From Nissolia schottii (Eukaryota > Streptophyta > Magnoliopsida > Fabales > Fabaceae): a stretch of DNA of 64,000 nt. Below the pieces are notes generated by a model, which did no database searches, was not told where the DNA came from, and saw only the letters and a list, made by a program, of their open reading frames with translations. Position numbers and translations under genes: made by a program. The stretch is from the NCBI GenBank assembly GCA_003254905.1, contig QANU01110956.1, forward strand, positions 545,668 to 609,667, read 5' to 3'. Numbering within the stretch: position 1 is the stretch's first letter; every line of letters begins with the position of its first letter. Shown in pieces: positions 1 through 11,208 of the stretch.

Positions 1-40
<40 letters not shown>
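1..40. repeat. (AT)n microsatellite at window edge
   Basis: Uninterrupted AT dinucleotides at the very start of the window. The repeat lies in sequence that matches intron 4 of the hnRNP gene further right, so it is probably intronic. Confidence 0.9.
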
Positions 41-46
<6 letters not shown>

Positions 47-381
47 GTCAAATGTTGTAATTCAAAAGTTTTATTATTTCTTTTCATATATGTGATAGTG
101 CTGTTTAGGATCTGTTGGGAGTTTCGCTCGGATATTGTGTAGAGATAGAGCTTCATATTGTAGAGTACACGATATGTTCAAGCTTAATTCAATTAGGAAC
201 CTTCTTCATACTCATGATTCATGTGTGTATCAGTGTAAGGTGGTGTTCAAGTAAATTGACTGTATTCCTCAGCTGTTTTCCAAACAGTAAAAAGCAGTTA
301 GAGTTTGAAAGTAACTTGTTAATCAAGAAATGGCACTTTGCTTTTGTTGATATCATTTTACTCTGATATGCACTTGTGCAG

Positions 382-945
382 GTGAATTTAGAGACTTGTT
401 TACACGCTACAGAGAAGTCAATAATCATCAAATAATGTGGGACCAATCCACCAATCGTTCTCACGGCTTTGGGTTCAACACCTTCAACTCTGAGGAAGCT
501 GTTGATGGTCTTCTGTCTATGGGGAACAGGATTGTGTTTCCTGAAGCTCAGGTGAGGAATCTTTATTCTAAATGTATGCCTGCATTTAGTTATTGTAAAA
601 AGCAATTATATGATACAGGGAAGTCAATAATGTCTTAGCTTAGGACGCTTATTATATGATTAGTAGTGGAATGCTTTAATGACTCTCTACGGTTTTGGGA
701 TCACATATAGGCTGAAGCTCGGCTTGTGGAACCAAGGGGAGCCGCTGCCTCTAAGGATAGTAGTCCAAACACATTATATGTAGGTGGGATTCCTCTAGAT
801 GTGACTCAAGGTAGGTTGCCTCTTTAGGGATCTAATGTATTGCTGCTTGACTTTGAGGTGCCATCAAGGTGGACAGTGGAAACAGCATAACGCTTTGAGA
901 GGGCAAACTACAAAATATGAGGACAATATCTACTATGTAATTTTT

Positions 946-976
<31 letters not shown>

Positions 977-2425
977 CTAAGTTTCAAATTCTAATCAATT
1001 TTTTTAAAGATGAGAGTACTGCTAAAGATCTCCCAGAGTCAAGATCTTTCTGACATTTTAAGAGACAGAGCTGCCTTATTGTAGCGTACCATATACGTTC
1101 AAACTTTTTGTTGGCTAGAAAGTCCTCTTATTAACTACTTGTCTAAACATTAACATCTTGGCAGAAGTTATTTCTTTTGTAAATAGTAACAATTCTCTTC
1201 TTCCTATATACTGCTAATTGCTAAAGCTTTTTTAGAGATGGTCACTCCATGATTAAAAAGTGGTGGTTATTCTCAAAAGTAACTTGTTAATCGTGAAATA
1301 CCTGTAGCAAATGGTTCCTTGCTTTAGTTGATACTGCTTTAACTCATGCATTTTGTGCAGATGATTTTAGAGACTTCTTCAAACAGTATGGAGAGGTCAA
1401 AGATTGCAAAATAATACGTCACCACCACACCAATATTTCTCAATGCTATGGTTTTATCACTTTTGACTCAGAGAAAGTTGTTGATAATCTTCTAGCTACA
1501 AGGAGAAAGATTAACTTCGCTGGAGTTAAGGTCTTTTACTAAAATTAGTACCTGCATCACATATTGTACGTTGCAGAGGCATTACATTAGTCTGAACACT
1601 GATCTATCAAACCTTAAAGTGGTATTTCTTGGTTCTGTTTGAACTACCATGCCTGCTGATGTCTTGTGTATACCAACACTTTTATACTTTATTATGTTTG
1701 ATTGATAAAGAAACTTGTTCAATTGGATTGTATTCTTTTTCTATTACTAACAATTTTTATCAACTAAGTAACTTTATTATCTTCCTTTGTAGGTGAAAAT
1801 AGGGAAGGCACGAAAGATGACAAACCTGCCGCCGCCTCCATCATCCGAGCCTGATAATGTCTCAGGGTCTTTTTCATATGGTGGTGGACAAGGAAATGCT
1901 TATGACAGATATGGTGGTGGCCCGGCTGTTGGGCACCATAGGTCAGGTGGTATCTATGGTGGAAGAGGAGGACATGCTGGTGCTATGGGGCATCCCTATA
2001 GAGAGCCTTCCCTTAGGTATGCCAGTCATTATGGTGAGTATGATCTTGGTGGATATGGTGGTGAAACTGGGCAATATAGTGGTGGAGCTAGTAGAGGGGG
2101 ATCTTATGGTCATGTTGCTCATCAAAGTGTCTATGATGGCGGCCGTGGGGGTGCACATGAAGGTGCTACAGAGCCTTCCCTTGGGTATGCCAATCCTTAT
2201 GGTGGAGACTTTAGAAGAGGCTATGATCTTGGTGGGTATGATGGAACTAGTGAGAATTATGGGCAATACAGTGGTGGAGCTGGTAGAGGAAGATCTTTTG
2301 GCCGTGGTGCCCATCAAAGTGTCTATGATGGCGGCCGTGGGGGTGCGCGTGGAGGTGCCAGTGGAGGCCCTGTTTATAGAAGTAGAGGTTATGGTGGCAG
2401 TCGATATCACACATATGGAAGATAG
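382..2425 (+). CDS. hnRNP-like RNA-binding protein, 5' end outside window, rearranged exons
   Basis: Four exons are visible: 382-551, 711-810, 1361-1530 and 1793-2425. They encode a nuclear-type RNA-binding protein of the plant RBGD/hnRNP A-like family (two RRMs and a Gly/Tyr-rich tail), and all join in phase without stops. Exon lengths 170, 100 and 170 equal the 170- and 100-nt exons of the paralog at 4654-7488. The tail is rich in GGY and GRGG and ends in TYGR. The first visible exon matches the paralog's RRM2 exon (5845-6014), not its RRM1 exon, and so does the third, so the gene carries two RRM2-type half-domains. RNP1 is GFGFNTF in the first and CYGFITF in the second, against RGFGFITF in the paralog, so RNA binding may be weakened. 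Start codon and any earlier exons lie left of base 1. It may be a functional divergent copy or a young pseudogene; the open phases favour a copy that was recently expressed. Confidence 0.75.
949..976. repeat. (AT)n microsatellite in intron
   Basis: AT dinucleotide run inside intron 811-1360 of the left hnRNP copy. The paralog has only a short AT stretch at the matching intron position. Confidence 0.9.
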
Positions 2426-4653
2426 CTTGTAAACAACCATTTTTAGTCTAGGGTTGATATGTCTAGCAGCAAAGCAAATTAGTGGCTTGTGTCTTTATAG
2501 GTTATAGGTTACATGTTTTCATTTGTGTAAACAAATTGTGCAGGATACATTTCATTTGTCAGCATACTCATTTCTTTGTCAGCTTTGGAAGAGACTAAAC
2601 AAGTTTTCCGTTTGCTCACACTATTGGGATTTTGTATGAGCTGAAAAATGTGCAGCTGATTGTGTACTCAATTTTGTGTAGTGACCATTGTTACTACATT
2701 TTTGTTTGTTTGATTTGATTACTCCTTCAGGCTGATTGTATAATTTTTAGTGTATTGGAAGATAGAAAATGATTCATCTAGTTTGTAAGTAAATATCTCA
2801 TCATCCAGGTGCTTGTTGGGGACACAATATTACTTCATGTGTACCGTGGACACAATATTACTCTCTACTATATTTGTATTTCTAAACTGATTCCAGAAGA
2901 ACAAGACAAATAGTGTCCACAATTAGCAATGGCAAGATGCCAATGTTCAGCAATTTGAATGTGAAACAGCACGTTTATAAATGGAGGACTGGTAGTAACA
3001 TTGCCTTGTCTAAGAAAGAAGGAAAATTACAAACATGAAAATATGTCTTATACACTTAATATCTTCATAGATTATAGAGGATGGGCAAGGATTCTCTAAA
3101 GTAAGATCTCTCCCTTTAAAGTATCCAAATCTATATAAAAATATCACTCATTGAAAAGCTTTTGATAATTACCTATTCTCAACCCTAGTTAAAAATCTTA
3201 GTCCTTCCAAAATTGTTCTAGCTCTCAACTAAAAGAATTGTTCTCAAAAGTAGAAGGGTAAGCATTGGCAAACCCTTAGTTAATTGTCTCTAATGATTAA
3301 TCTGATCAACGTTAGTTAGTGGAATAGAAAACTCTCACTTCTTATGAAATGATACTTTAATTTGGGTAGAGAACAATCCATTTTAATGTTCAATGGCAAT
3401 GCAATGTTATCTTACTTTTATATGTAATACGAGCACCACCATGTGCATTGTCTTCAATTATATTCCTATCTACCCCTCATGAGTGATCGAATTGTCTTCA
3501 ATTTCCTTCTTTATTACCTACATTTTTCAGTTTGTTTTCCTCTTTCATTACTTTCATAGTGAGACTGAAAGGCGTCTCTACTTAAATGCCCCCATCCAAA
3601 CACACAATACGTACTAAATTCAAATAGCCTATAATGGAAGTAATCCCAGGCTATTGGATATTTGATGCACTCAATCCACCATTTGTAGACATGGTCTCAC
3701 ATTCAAACTGCTTAAAATTTACATACTAGTTTTCCTGTTTTTCTAGTAACAGTTTAGAGATACTGGTATAGCATTGAACAAGAAATATCCACAAGTCGCT
3801 AGCAATTTATGTACCAAGCTCAAGTGATATAACATTTTGTCCAAACAAGCACTTGGATGGTGATACACAAGCAATTATTAAGAGAGTAAGAGACGATCCA
3901 TTTCCTATCTTTCCATAAATTAAGATAGTCTTGAGAGTAATCTAATCAAGTAGATATAAAGGCAGTAGTGACAACCCAATGGTTTTGGAGAAACCTGTAC
4001 TCTATCCAGTAACTATTTATTGATAAGTAGACCGTATATTTAATTAAAAACTACAAATAAGCACATCCCATTTTGAGTTTTCCACACCAATACGAAAAAC
4101 ACTGCTAATCTCCGAAAAATTCAGGCCACATTCCACCTTGTGATTTTGTACCTCTGTTTTTAGCAATTAACTGAATTGCTTAAAGGTTGAGACAATTGTC
4201 AATTATCAATAAACAAATAAACACAAACACAAGGGTGAACACGCAACTTTCAAGTCTGCCATTAAACATACTAAATCCTCCAAAAATTAGTTTCTCAAAT
4301 TTTGCATGGACCTCAAAATTGTTTTTGGGAGCAAGACCTCCAAAACCTTTCGAGGATCATAAAACTTTCTGCAGTAACAAACATAGCAGCAAGTAATGAG
4401 TAATGATGAACAAGATTAAGAATACAACCAATCTTTGCAATTTGCAACTCTTGCATCAATCATAAAACATAATTCAACAGGTAGGGAACAGGAAGTTTGT
4501 CTCATCTTCTAAATCTGAAAAAAATAAATGAGTATGCTGAAAATAAAAGTATCCATGTCAATTTTCAAGAGAGACAATGTAACCTAAACACAACACAAAC
4601 TTGCTTTGGTGCCAGAGATATCAGTCCTAGACTAAAATGCTTGTCTACGAGCT
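2426..4653. other. Convergent 3' flanks of two hnRNP genes
   Basis: This spacer separates the stop codons of the tail-to-tail hnRNP paralogs. The first few hundred bases on each side are T-rich on the sense strand and are probably 3' UTR. I see no ORF with family character, no RNA gene and no clear transposon. Confidence 0.6.
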
Positions 4654-7488
4654 TTATCTTCCATAAGGATGATATCGACCAGCTCCATATCCTCCTCTAC
4701 TCCCATAAAAGGAGCCTCCACTGGCACCACCTCCATAGCCGCCGCCACCCCCTAAGCTGGCACCATAGCCACTCTGATAGGCACCAGCACCAGAAGAACC
4801 ACCACCACCAGCAGCACCACCATATGCCCCATAACTTTCACTAGGTCCACCATACGCACCAAGATCATAGCCTCTGCTAAAGCCTGCACCACCATATCGA
4901 CCAGCGCCATATCCAAGGGTAGGATCTCCTCTATAGGGGCCCATTGCACCAGCATATCCCCCATATCCACCAAACTCACTTCCATAGCCACCATAAGCAC
5001 CACTCCTACCACCATACATACCACCTGACCTATAACCCCCCACACCAAAGCCGCCACCGAATCCATCATAAGCATCTCCATATCCACCACCGCTGTATGA
5101 AGACCTTGAGTCATTATATCGCTTGGATGATGACGGTGGCGGGTTAGGCTTCTTTGGTTCAGCTTTCTTGATTTCCACCTACAATGGAAGATAACAAACA
5201 TCCTTAATTGATAATCATCAAACATGATGAAACCAAGAAAAGAAGTTCACAATTTTAAAACCATGACATTTGATAGATTAGTATAAGAAACTACTAGAGA
5301 CAACTACTGAGGCAGAAATATAGTGAATTAATTCTCAGGAAGAAATATATTGAAAACTTACTCCCCATTTCCTACTCATTTCAACAATAGTTTCTGCATA
5401 TGATTCAAAAACCAATACAAATCTTATTGGGCACCAAGAAAAAACAACCCTACAACTCAAGCAACACATAGATAGCAACCGGTACATTCAATTCTATTCT
5501 ATACGCACGTCAAAAATCATGGAAATTTAATCTTTAACAATATGCATTGCCTAAAGTTCAGCAGAAAATCTTTGGACATAAACACCAAAGGCGTCAGCTT
5601 AAACTTTAAAGTCTGTTCTTCACAAACAAAAATTTAAGAAAACGCAAAACAGAGTAGAGACAAAATCAAAAGGTCAATAGCTTACTATTTTTATCAACAG
5701 CCAAAAATACTCTCAAAACAGAAATGGTGAATCTAAAAGATTTGAAAGTCAATTGCATAAGTCAAAGCCCTTTGACTACCCTGTATCATATAACTGCTGT
5801 GTAAACCCAATGCAAGCATACATTTAGACTAAAAAATTCCTTACCTGAGCTCCAGCAAACTCAATCCTGTTCCCCATAGATAGAAGATCATCAACAGCTT
5901 CCTCGGAGTCAAAGGTGATGAACCCAAAGCCTCGAGATCGATTGGTGGAGTGGTCCCGCATTATTTGGTGATCACTGACTTCTCCATAGCGTGTAAAGAA
6001 GTCTCTAAATTCATCTGCACAAGTGCTTCTTAGTAAAAATGATATCAACCAAAGCAGAGTCATTGAATTATATATCATTTGAAAATCAATAACTGATTTC
6101 TGGTGTTTGGAAAACAGGTAAGAAATTCAAATGAGTACAGTCAATTTACTTACACACCACCATACACTGATTCACACATGAAAATCAAGCGTGCTGGTGG
6201 ATCATAAGACGGCTTCCTAATAGAATTAAGCTTGAAACTCTGTCTCAGTACAATATCAGAGTGAAACTCTTGACAGATCCTAAACAGTACTGTCATATGT
6301 ATGGGGAAAAAACTATTGAATTATAGCATTTGAAACTAAGATATTTTTTAATTATATATGTCCATACTGTCCTCATATTTTGGAAGTCACCCCTCTCATG
6401 TCAAGGTGTTGTACAGTGTCCCTCATTGATGACACATCCTAGTCAAGCAGCAATACATTAGGTCACTAACGAGGCAGCCTACCTTCAGTCACGGTTGAAG
6501 GAATCCCACCTACAAAAATTTTCTTTGTCCTAAAATCCTTAGAGCCAACAGCTCCCCTTGGTATCGTGCGCTTAATCTCAACCTATATATGATCCCAAAA
6601 CCATAAGAGGCCATTAAAGCATTCTGCCACTAATCACTATAATAAGTATCCTATAAGCTAAGACATTATCAAAAGCAAGCCTTACCTGTTTGCCATTGAT
6701 AACATGATTGTCCTCAATGACCTTATCAACAACAGAGGGATCTGCATAGGTTATAAACCCGAATCCTCGAGGCTGCCCGGTCTTACGGTCCTTCATAATG
6801 ACAGAATCCGTAATCTCTCCATACTTGCCAAAGTGCTTGTCAAATTGAGCTGCACGACCAAACACAACACACCTCAAATTGTAAAGAAAGAAAAAGTTAA
6901 AAACCAATGCACATAGCACTAACCTATAGATATGCACACAATAAAGGGTTTGAAACCCTAACAGTACATAGAATTCATAAGTAATAGACAAAAGCACTAA
7001 CCTATGGTAGTATCTCTTGCTAAACCACCTATGAATATCTTTCTGCAAATTATCGGGTGGAGTAAAATTAGAACCAAATCTAAGAGAATATTGACATCTA
7101 ACAAACAAATAACCAACCATGAAAAAAAAACCCCTTTTGATGGAATTGCAAAAAATATAAAATTAAAAAAACTAAAAATCTTTCTTGTGTATGTGTGTCT
7201 CAAGCTGAATCTCTTAAAAGTTCATTATTTATTCATAAAAAAAAATTGTGAGAAGCCAAAATAAAAAATTGAGGGGAAAAAAAGAGAGCGAAAGAGACAG
7301 AAAAGTTACCCAGGGCTGGCACCATCGCCAGTAAGAGGCTGAGAATTGTGGTGTTGCTGATATTCGCGTTCTTCTTCTTCTTCCTCCTCACGATGATGAT
7401 GTTGTTGTTGTTCATGTTGTTCTTGCTGCTCTCTGTGGGGGAAGGGTTCTCCGCCACCGAAGAATTGGTCGTTACCGGTTGAGTCCAT
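4654..7488 (-). CDS. Two-RRM glycine/tyrosine-rich hnRNP (RBGD type)
   Basis: Six exons: 7310-7488, 7002-7042, 6686-6849, 6483-6582, 5845-6014 and 4654-5178. All have GT-AG borders and sum to 1179 nt (392 residues). The order is an acidic/His-Gln-rich N-terminus (1-60), RRM1 (RNP2 KIFIGGL, RNP1 RGFGFITY), a linker VEIKRTIPRG, RRM2 (RNP2 KIFVGGI, RNP1 RGFGFITF), then a low-complexity GGYG tail ending in RYHPYGR. This matches plant hnRNP A/B-like proteins such as the Arabidopsis At3g13224 group, nuclear-cytoplasmic RNA binders of about 350-400 residues whose tails can drive condensate formation. The ATG at 7488 is the first in the open first exon and is followed by the family's typical GDGASPG sequence before RRM1. 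A telo-box and TATA lie upstream. Product class is confident; the RNA targets cannot be read from sequence. Confidence 0.93.
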
Positions 7489-7690
7489 TGGGTGTTAGAA
7501 TCTCAGATACGAAACCAACAGAGAGAGAGCGAGAGAGAGAGCAGGGTTTTGGGAACGCAGAGAGAAGAGGAAATTGGAGAGCAGAATGAAACCCTAAGTA
7601 TTAGATTGGGGATATATATACTGCGTTTTGTTCACCGACTCTGGTTCCTGCGTTTCGTTCATTCTCTCGTGCGTTTTGCTTTTTCAAGCT
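7489..7690 (-). promoter_or_regulatory. Promoter and leader of the hnRNP gene
   Basis: A TATA-like stretch (TATATATC on the minus strand, 7611-7620) lies about 125 bases before the ATG. An AAACCCTAA telo-box, common in plant translation and RNA-processing genes, is at 7589-7597 on the plus strand. The leader has a purine-rich GAGA run on the plus strand near 7511-7542, so CT-rich in the transcript. The transcription start is inferred. Confidence 0.6.
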
Positions 7691-7699
7691 TTTAAACGT

Positions 7700-8300
7700 G
7701 TATTTCTCATGGGTAATGACATGTGTGGTTTTAGGGGTAATGAAATCCCAAAATATGGGTCAAAATAGAAAATTACGAATGTATGAGGGGTAATTCTGAA
7801 TTCGTCACTGTTTGGGGCGAATTCAGAATTTTTGAAAATTAAAAAAAAAAAAAAAGACCTGAATTCGCCATGGAACCCGGCAAATTCAGTCCGTTGACGG
7901 GGACAGGTCTCGTGTCTAGGGACAGGTCTGACGGGCCTGAAAAAGTTGATTCCTGAATTTGCCACTACCCTGGGCGAATTCAGGGTGGCGAATTCAGATG
8001 GCAGCGGCGCAGGGGCAGGTGGCGCAGCAATGTGATGAAATATTTTATTTTTTTATTGATAGGGTCTGAATTCGCCAAATGATGTGGCAAATTCAGACCC
8101 TGAATTCGCCACACAGTATGGAGAATTCAGGGTCTGAATTTGCCACATCATTTGGCGAATTCAGATCCTATCAGTAAAAAAATAAAATATTTCGGGTTCT
8201 GAATTTGCCACAGGGTGTGGCAAATTCAGAACCGAAACCCATATTTTCGTAAATTTTTCCCCTCCCCCACATATCTGGGTTTTCTTTGTTTTGAAACCAT
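7700..8300. mobile_element. Non-autonomous TIR element, probably Mutator-like, packed with palindromes
   Basis: Imperfect long inverted repeats bracket this segment. Sequence near 7729-7761 (AATGAAATCCCAAAATATGG) is mirrored near 8235-8270 (CCATATTTTCGTAAATTTTT), and weaker similarity extends outward through ATGTGTGG/CCACATAT. No coding sequence is present. The interior holds an array of short palindromes, listed separately. Ends and target duplication could not be fixed, so the borders are approximate. It lies about 200 bases upstream of the hnRNP start codon. Assignment to Mutator-like elements is an inference from the long TIRs and from the similar array next to Mutator-like coding sequence at 41163-42078. 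Confidence 0.5.
7800..8232. repeat. Array of about seven CTGAATTCGCCA-type palindromes
   Basis: Units of about 32 bases have the form CTGAATTYGCCA, 6-9 variable bases, then TGGCRAATTCAG. Units are visible near 7803, 7860, 7952, 8067, 8100, 8133 and 8199. Each is a short near-palindrome, and the block 8066-8167 is also a larger inverted repeat of itself. Many units contain an EcoRI site. No ORF covers the array. Confidence 0.8.
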
Positions 8301-10861
8301 ACAAAGGTAAAAAATCCTATTTCTCACACTTGTTACCGCTTTGGAAACAAATTCAATCAAAATCGTTACATTAATAAAGAGAAATAAAACATTTCAAATG
8401 AGAAAAAAAATTAAAAACTGATCAAAATCACAAAAATTTTAATTATATTGAATTTTATTTTCTAAAATTCACTTATATTAGATTTAAATTTAAGTTTTAA
8501 TCTAAAATTGATTTAATCAAATCCAATTAGTTTGTTTATGTTTTTATTAATAATTAAAAAAATTAGAATATTTTATTTACATATTTTTTCACTTTAATAT
8601 TATTTTGGATGTGTTTGTTTAAATTTTAAAGAAATGATTAAAATTTTAATTTTTGATATAAAGTTTAAAAAGTTAAAAATATATTTTTCTAGAAAAAATA
8701 ATCTGTTTAGTTTTTTTTAAAAAAATTTAAATTTTATTTTTTGAGATTCTAATTATTTTAAAATTTTACGTAAATAAATAAAATTGATTATTTAAAAAAA
8801 ATTAAGTATTTTGACAATTAAACTAAAATGAACACATCATTTATGCCAACTAAAACAAATTTACTTTTTTATTTGTTTTATAAACCAAACGGGCTGAAAC
8901 CCCAACTCAAAAAGGCAAATTATCTATCGAGTCAAAATAGCCCTCAAGACTGAAACTGAAAAGGCCCAACCAATCCTTAGACTGATAACAACTAGTCCTT
9001 ACTTCACCAGAACGGCCCTTCCACTCATTTTAGATAAATGATTTTTGTACACTAAAACAAGAGACACTCAAAAGACTTCTTTTATACTTTTGAAAACGTT
9101 TATGTGTACAATAAAATGAGTGTCAACATACAGTCAACGTAGTATTGTATGTAAAAATATTTATAATTAGTAGACAAGTGAGGAGCAATTATTTTATTAT
9201 TAGTAGACCAATGTGCATTTAAAACAATAATGATTGTATGTTGATACAATATTTGGTGTACACGTAACATCACAATATACTTTTTCTCTCTTTATCAATC
9301 ATTTAACTATTTTTATTTTATACTCTTGTTTTCCTCTCTACTGGCGACGAAAAATAGATTTTCTCAGTTAGATTTTTCATAATTATTAAGATAAAATACG
9401 GTCTCTTAATTATCATTAATTAAGAAGATGAGGTTCTTAGATAATATATATGCAAAAGAATTTTATTCTTCTATGGATATTGGGTGTCCACCCAATAAAG
9501 AGAGAAAAACTTTAATTCTTATTTTTCTCTCTTCTGATCTTCGTTCTTATGGATGTTGTAATGGGGTTGTCATCTTTCTTTTTGGTGGCAACCCCGCCGT
9601 TCTTTCTTCTTCATTATTTAAGACTTTATTATGTTTTTGTTCTTCTATGTCGATGTTTTTAGTTTCCTTTATGGTGGTTCCATTCTCTTTTTATGGGTAG
9701 TTTTTGTTCTTTTTTGGTATTTCTTTTATAGTAGTCTTATAGATAAATAAGATATGCATATTATTGTGAAAAAAAAGCATCACACATTCTTCAAACTACA
9801 ATATTTCCAATGTTGGTCTCCATTGTGAAAGTTGTTTAGATATCGATAGTCTTTGAACAAATAGCAGAGTTATATACCGAGTTAGTTCAAAATATAAAAT
9901 ATATTATATTATTATCATTAAATATAATATTATTTATCAATTTGTAAATATCGTTAGATTTTTTAAAGAATGGATTTATTTCCCTTATTGCCAAAAAAAA
10001 AGTGTCCGCCTAATAAAAGTGTGCAAATGTCATAGAAAATACGAAGACACGCGTCTCAAACGTTTCTCCATTCAAGAAGTATATAAAATAGCTTAAAAAT
10101 AATCGTTAGGCATATTTTTTATATTTTTCCTTTTAAGATTAGTTAAAAAAATATTTTAAGACAAAAATAATTTTAAGTTTATGTTTTTGATTTATTCTCT
10201 AAATATGTACTTTTTATCTCGTACACTTACCAAACATTATCTTACACATTTAACATTTATCATCATAAAAATGATAATAAAATTTATTTAGACTCTATTT
10301 CAACCCATCAAGGACTTTAATATTAGGTATACAAATATCATTACTCTATGATACCTATAGTAGTAGTAGTAGTAGGCCATTATTTTTCATACTCTTGTCG
10401 CCCATGTTGCCAATAATTTGCATGAGATTCAATCTCTTTGTTCACTAATAAGATTGCGCCAGTGAGCTACATGTCTAGTTTTAACTACCTAGCCTAATCG
10501 AAATCTCAAAACACTTCACCTCTGTGGTGTTACTGTTTTTTGGCTGTGTTTGATCAAATAATAAAATTATTTTTGAGTGAAAGGTAGCAACTTCAAAACT
10601 TTCATAAGTTAAGCAGCTAATAGATGCTTATTCTAATTAACAGTCACGTTTAATTTGTTCATATATAGCAGTGGATGAATTAGAGTGACTTGATAACCAA
10701 AGAATATGATGGCTTACAGTGTTATTGTTAGAAACATGATTAGGCCATTGGTTATAGATAAATTCTTACATATGCTTCTTTTAATCTATGAAAAAAATAT
10801 TGTTTTATGCTATTCATTACGTGGATGGTCATCTATTATATTTAGGCACCTTCTAGATTCA
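8301..10861. other. AT-rich spacer without recognisable genes
   Basis: The stretch is very AT-rich with only short chance ORFs. A 90-codon open frame at 9428-9700 has no family features, although sequence up to an A-run near 9770 could be the 3' end of an old retroposon. The segment near 9040-9270 has TGTACAC at both ends in opposite orientation and may be a decayed MITE. Confidence 0.5.
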
Positions 10862-10869
10862 CTATGTAA

Positions 10870-11200
10870 TAGAGCTGTCAAAATGGACCCGGTCTGTTTA
10901 CCCAGTTAAATGGACGGACTTTACATGCAAAAAAATAGGCTCGCAAAAATTTGAAAAAATTTAGATCAGCCAGTTTAAGCCCGGCCCGTGAGCTCGTGAA
11001 AATTTTTTTGAATTTTTAAATAATTTTTTTGATTTTTTTGAATTTTTGAATTTTTTTAAAAAATAAACGGGCGAGCGGGCGGCTCGTTTAGGCCCGCGGA
11101 CCGACCATAAACGAGCCAGACCCTAAAAATATGCATATTTTTTGCCCGGCCCATTTAGGCCCAGCCTAAACGGGCGGGTCAGCCCGTTTTGACAGCCATA
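10870..11200. mobile_element. hAT-type MITE with 8-bp target duplication
   Basis: The element is 331 bp. It begins TAGAGCTGTCAAAA and ends TTTTGACAGCCATA, giving inverted ends with 12 of 14 bases matching. It is flanked by the direct repeat CTATGTAA at 10862-10869 and 11201-11208. An 8-bp duplication with TA-starting short TIRs is the hAT signature. The interior is rich in GGCCCG-type words and carries no ORF, so it is non-autonomous. Confidence 0.85.
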
Positions 11201-11208
11201 CTATGTAA

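Noticed and set aside
1857-2432. Long alternative frames over the Gly-Tyr tail (both strands)
   Set aside because: They are shadows of the repetitive glycine-rich coding sequence; the GGYG frame continues from upstream RRM exons and is the real one.
2426-4653. Antisense overlap or hairpin RNA between the tail-to-tail hnRNP genes
   Set aside because: The paralogs are inverted and could form an inverted repeat transcript by read-through, but the spacer is over 2 kb and the tails are quite diverged at the DNA level; no direct sign of it.
9428-9700. 90-codon open frame in the 8-10 kb spacer
   Set aside because: Low-complexity, hydrophobic and Ser-rich with no motif; T-rich DNA gives such frames by chance.
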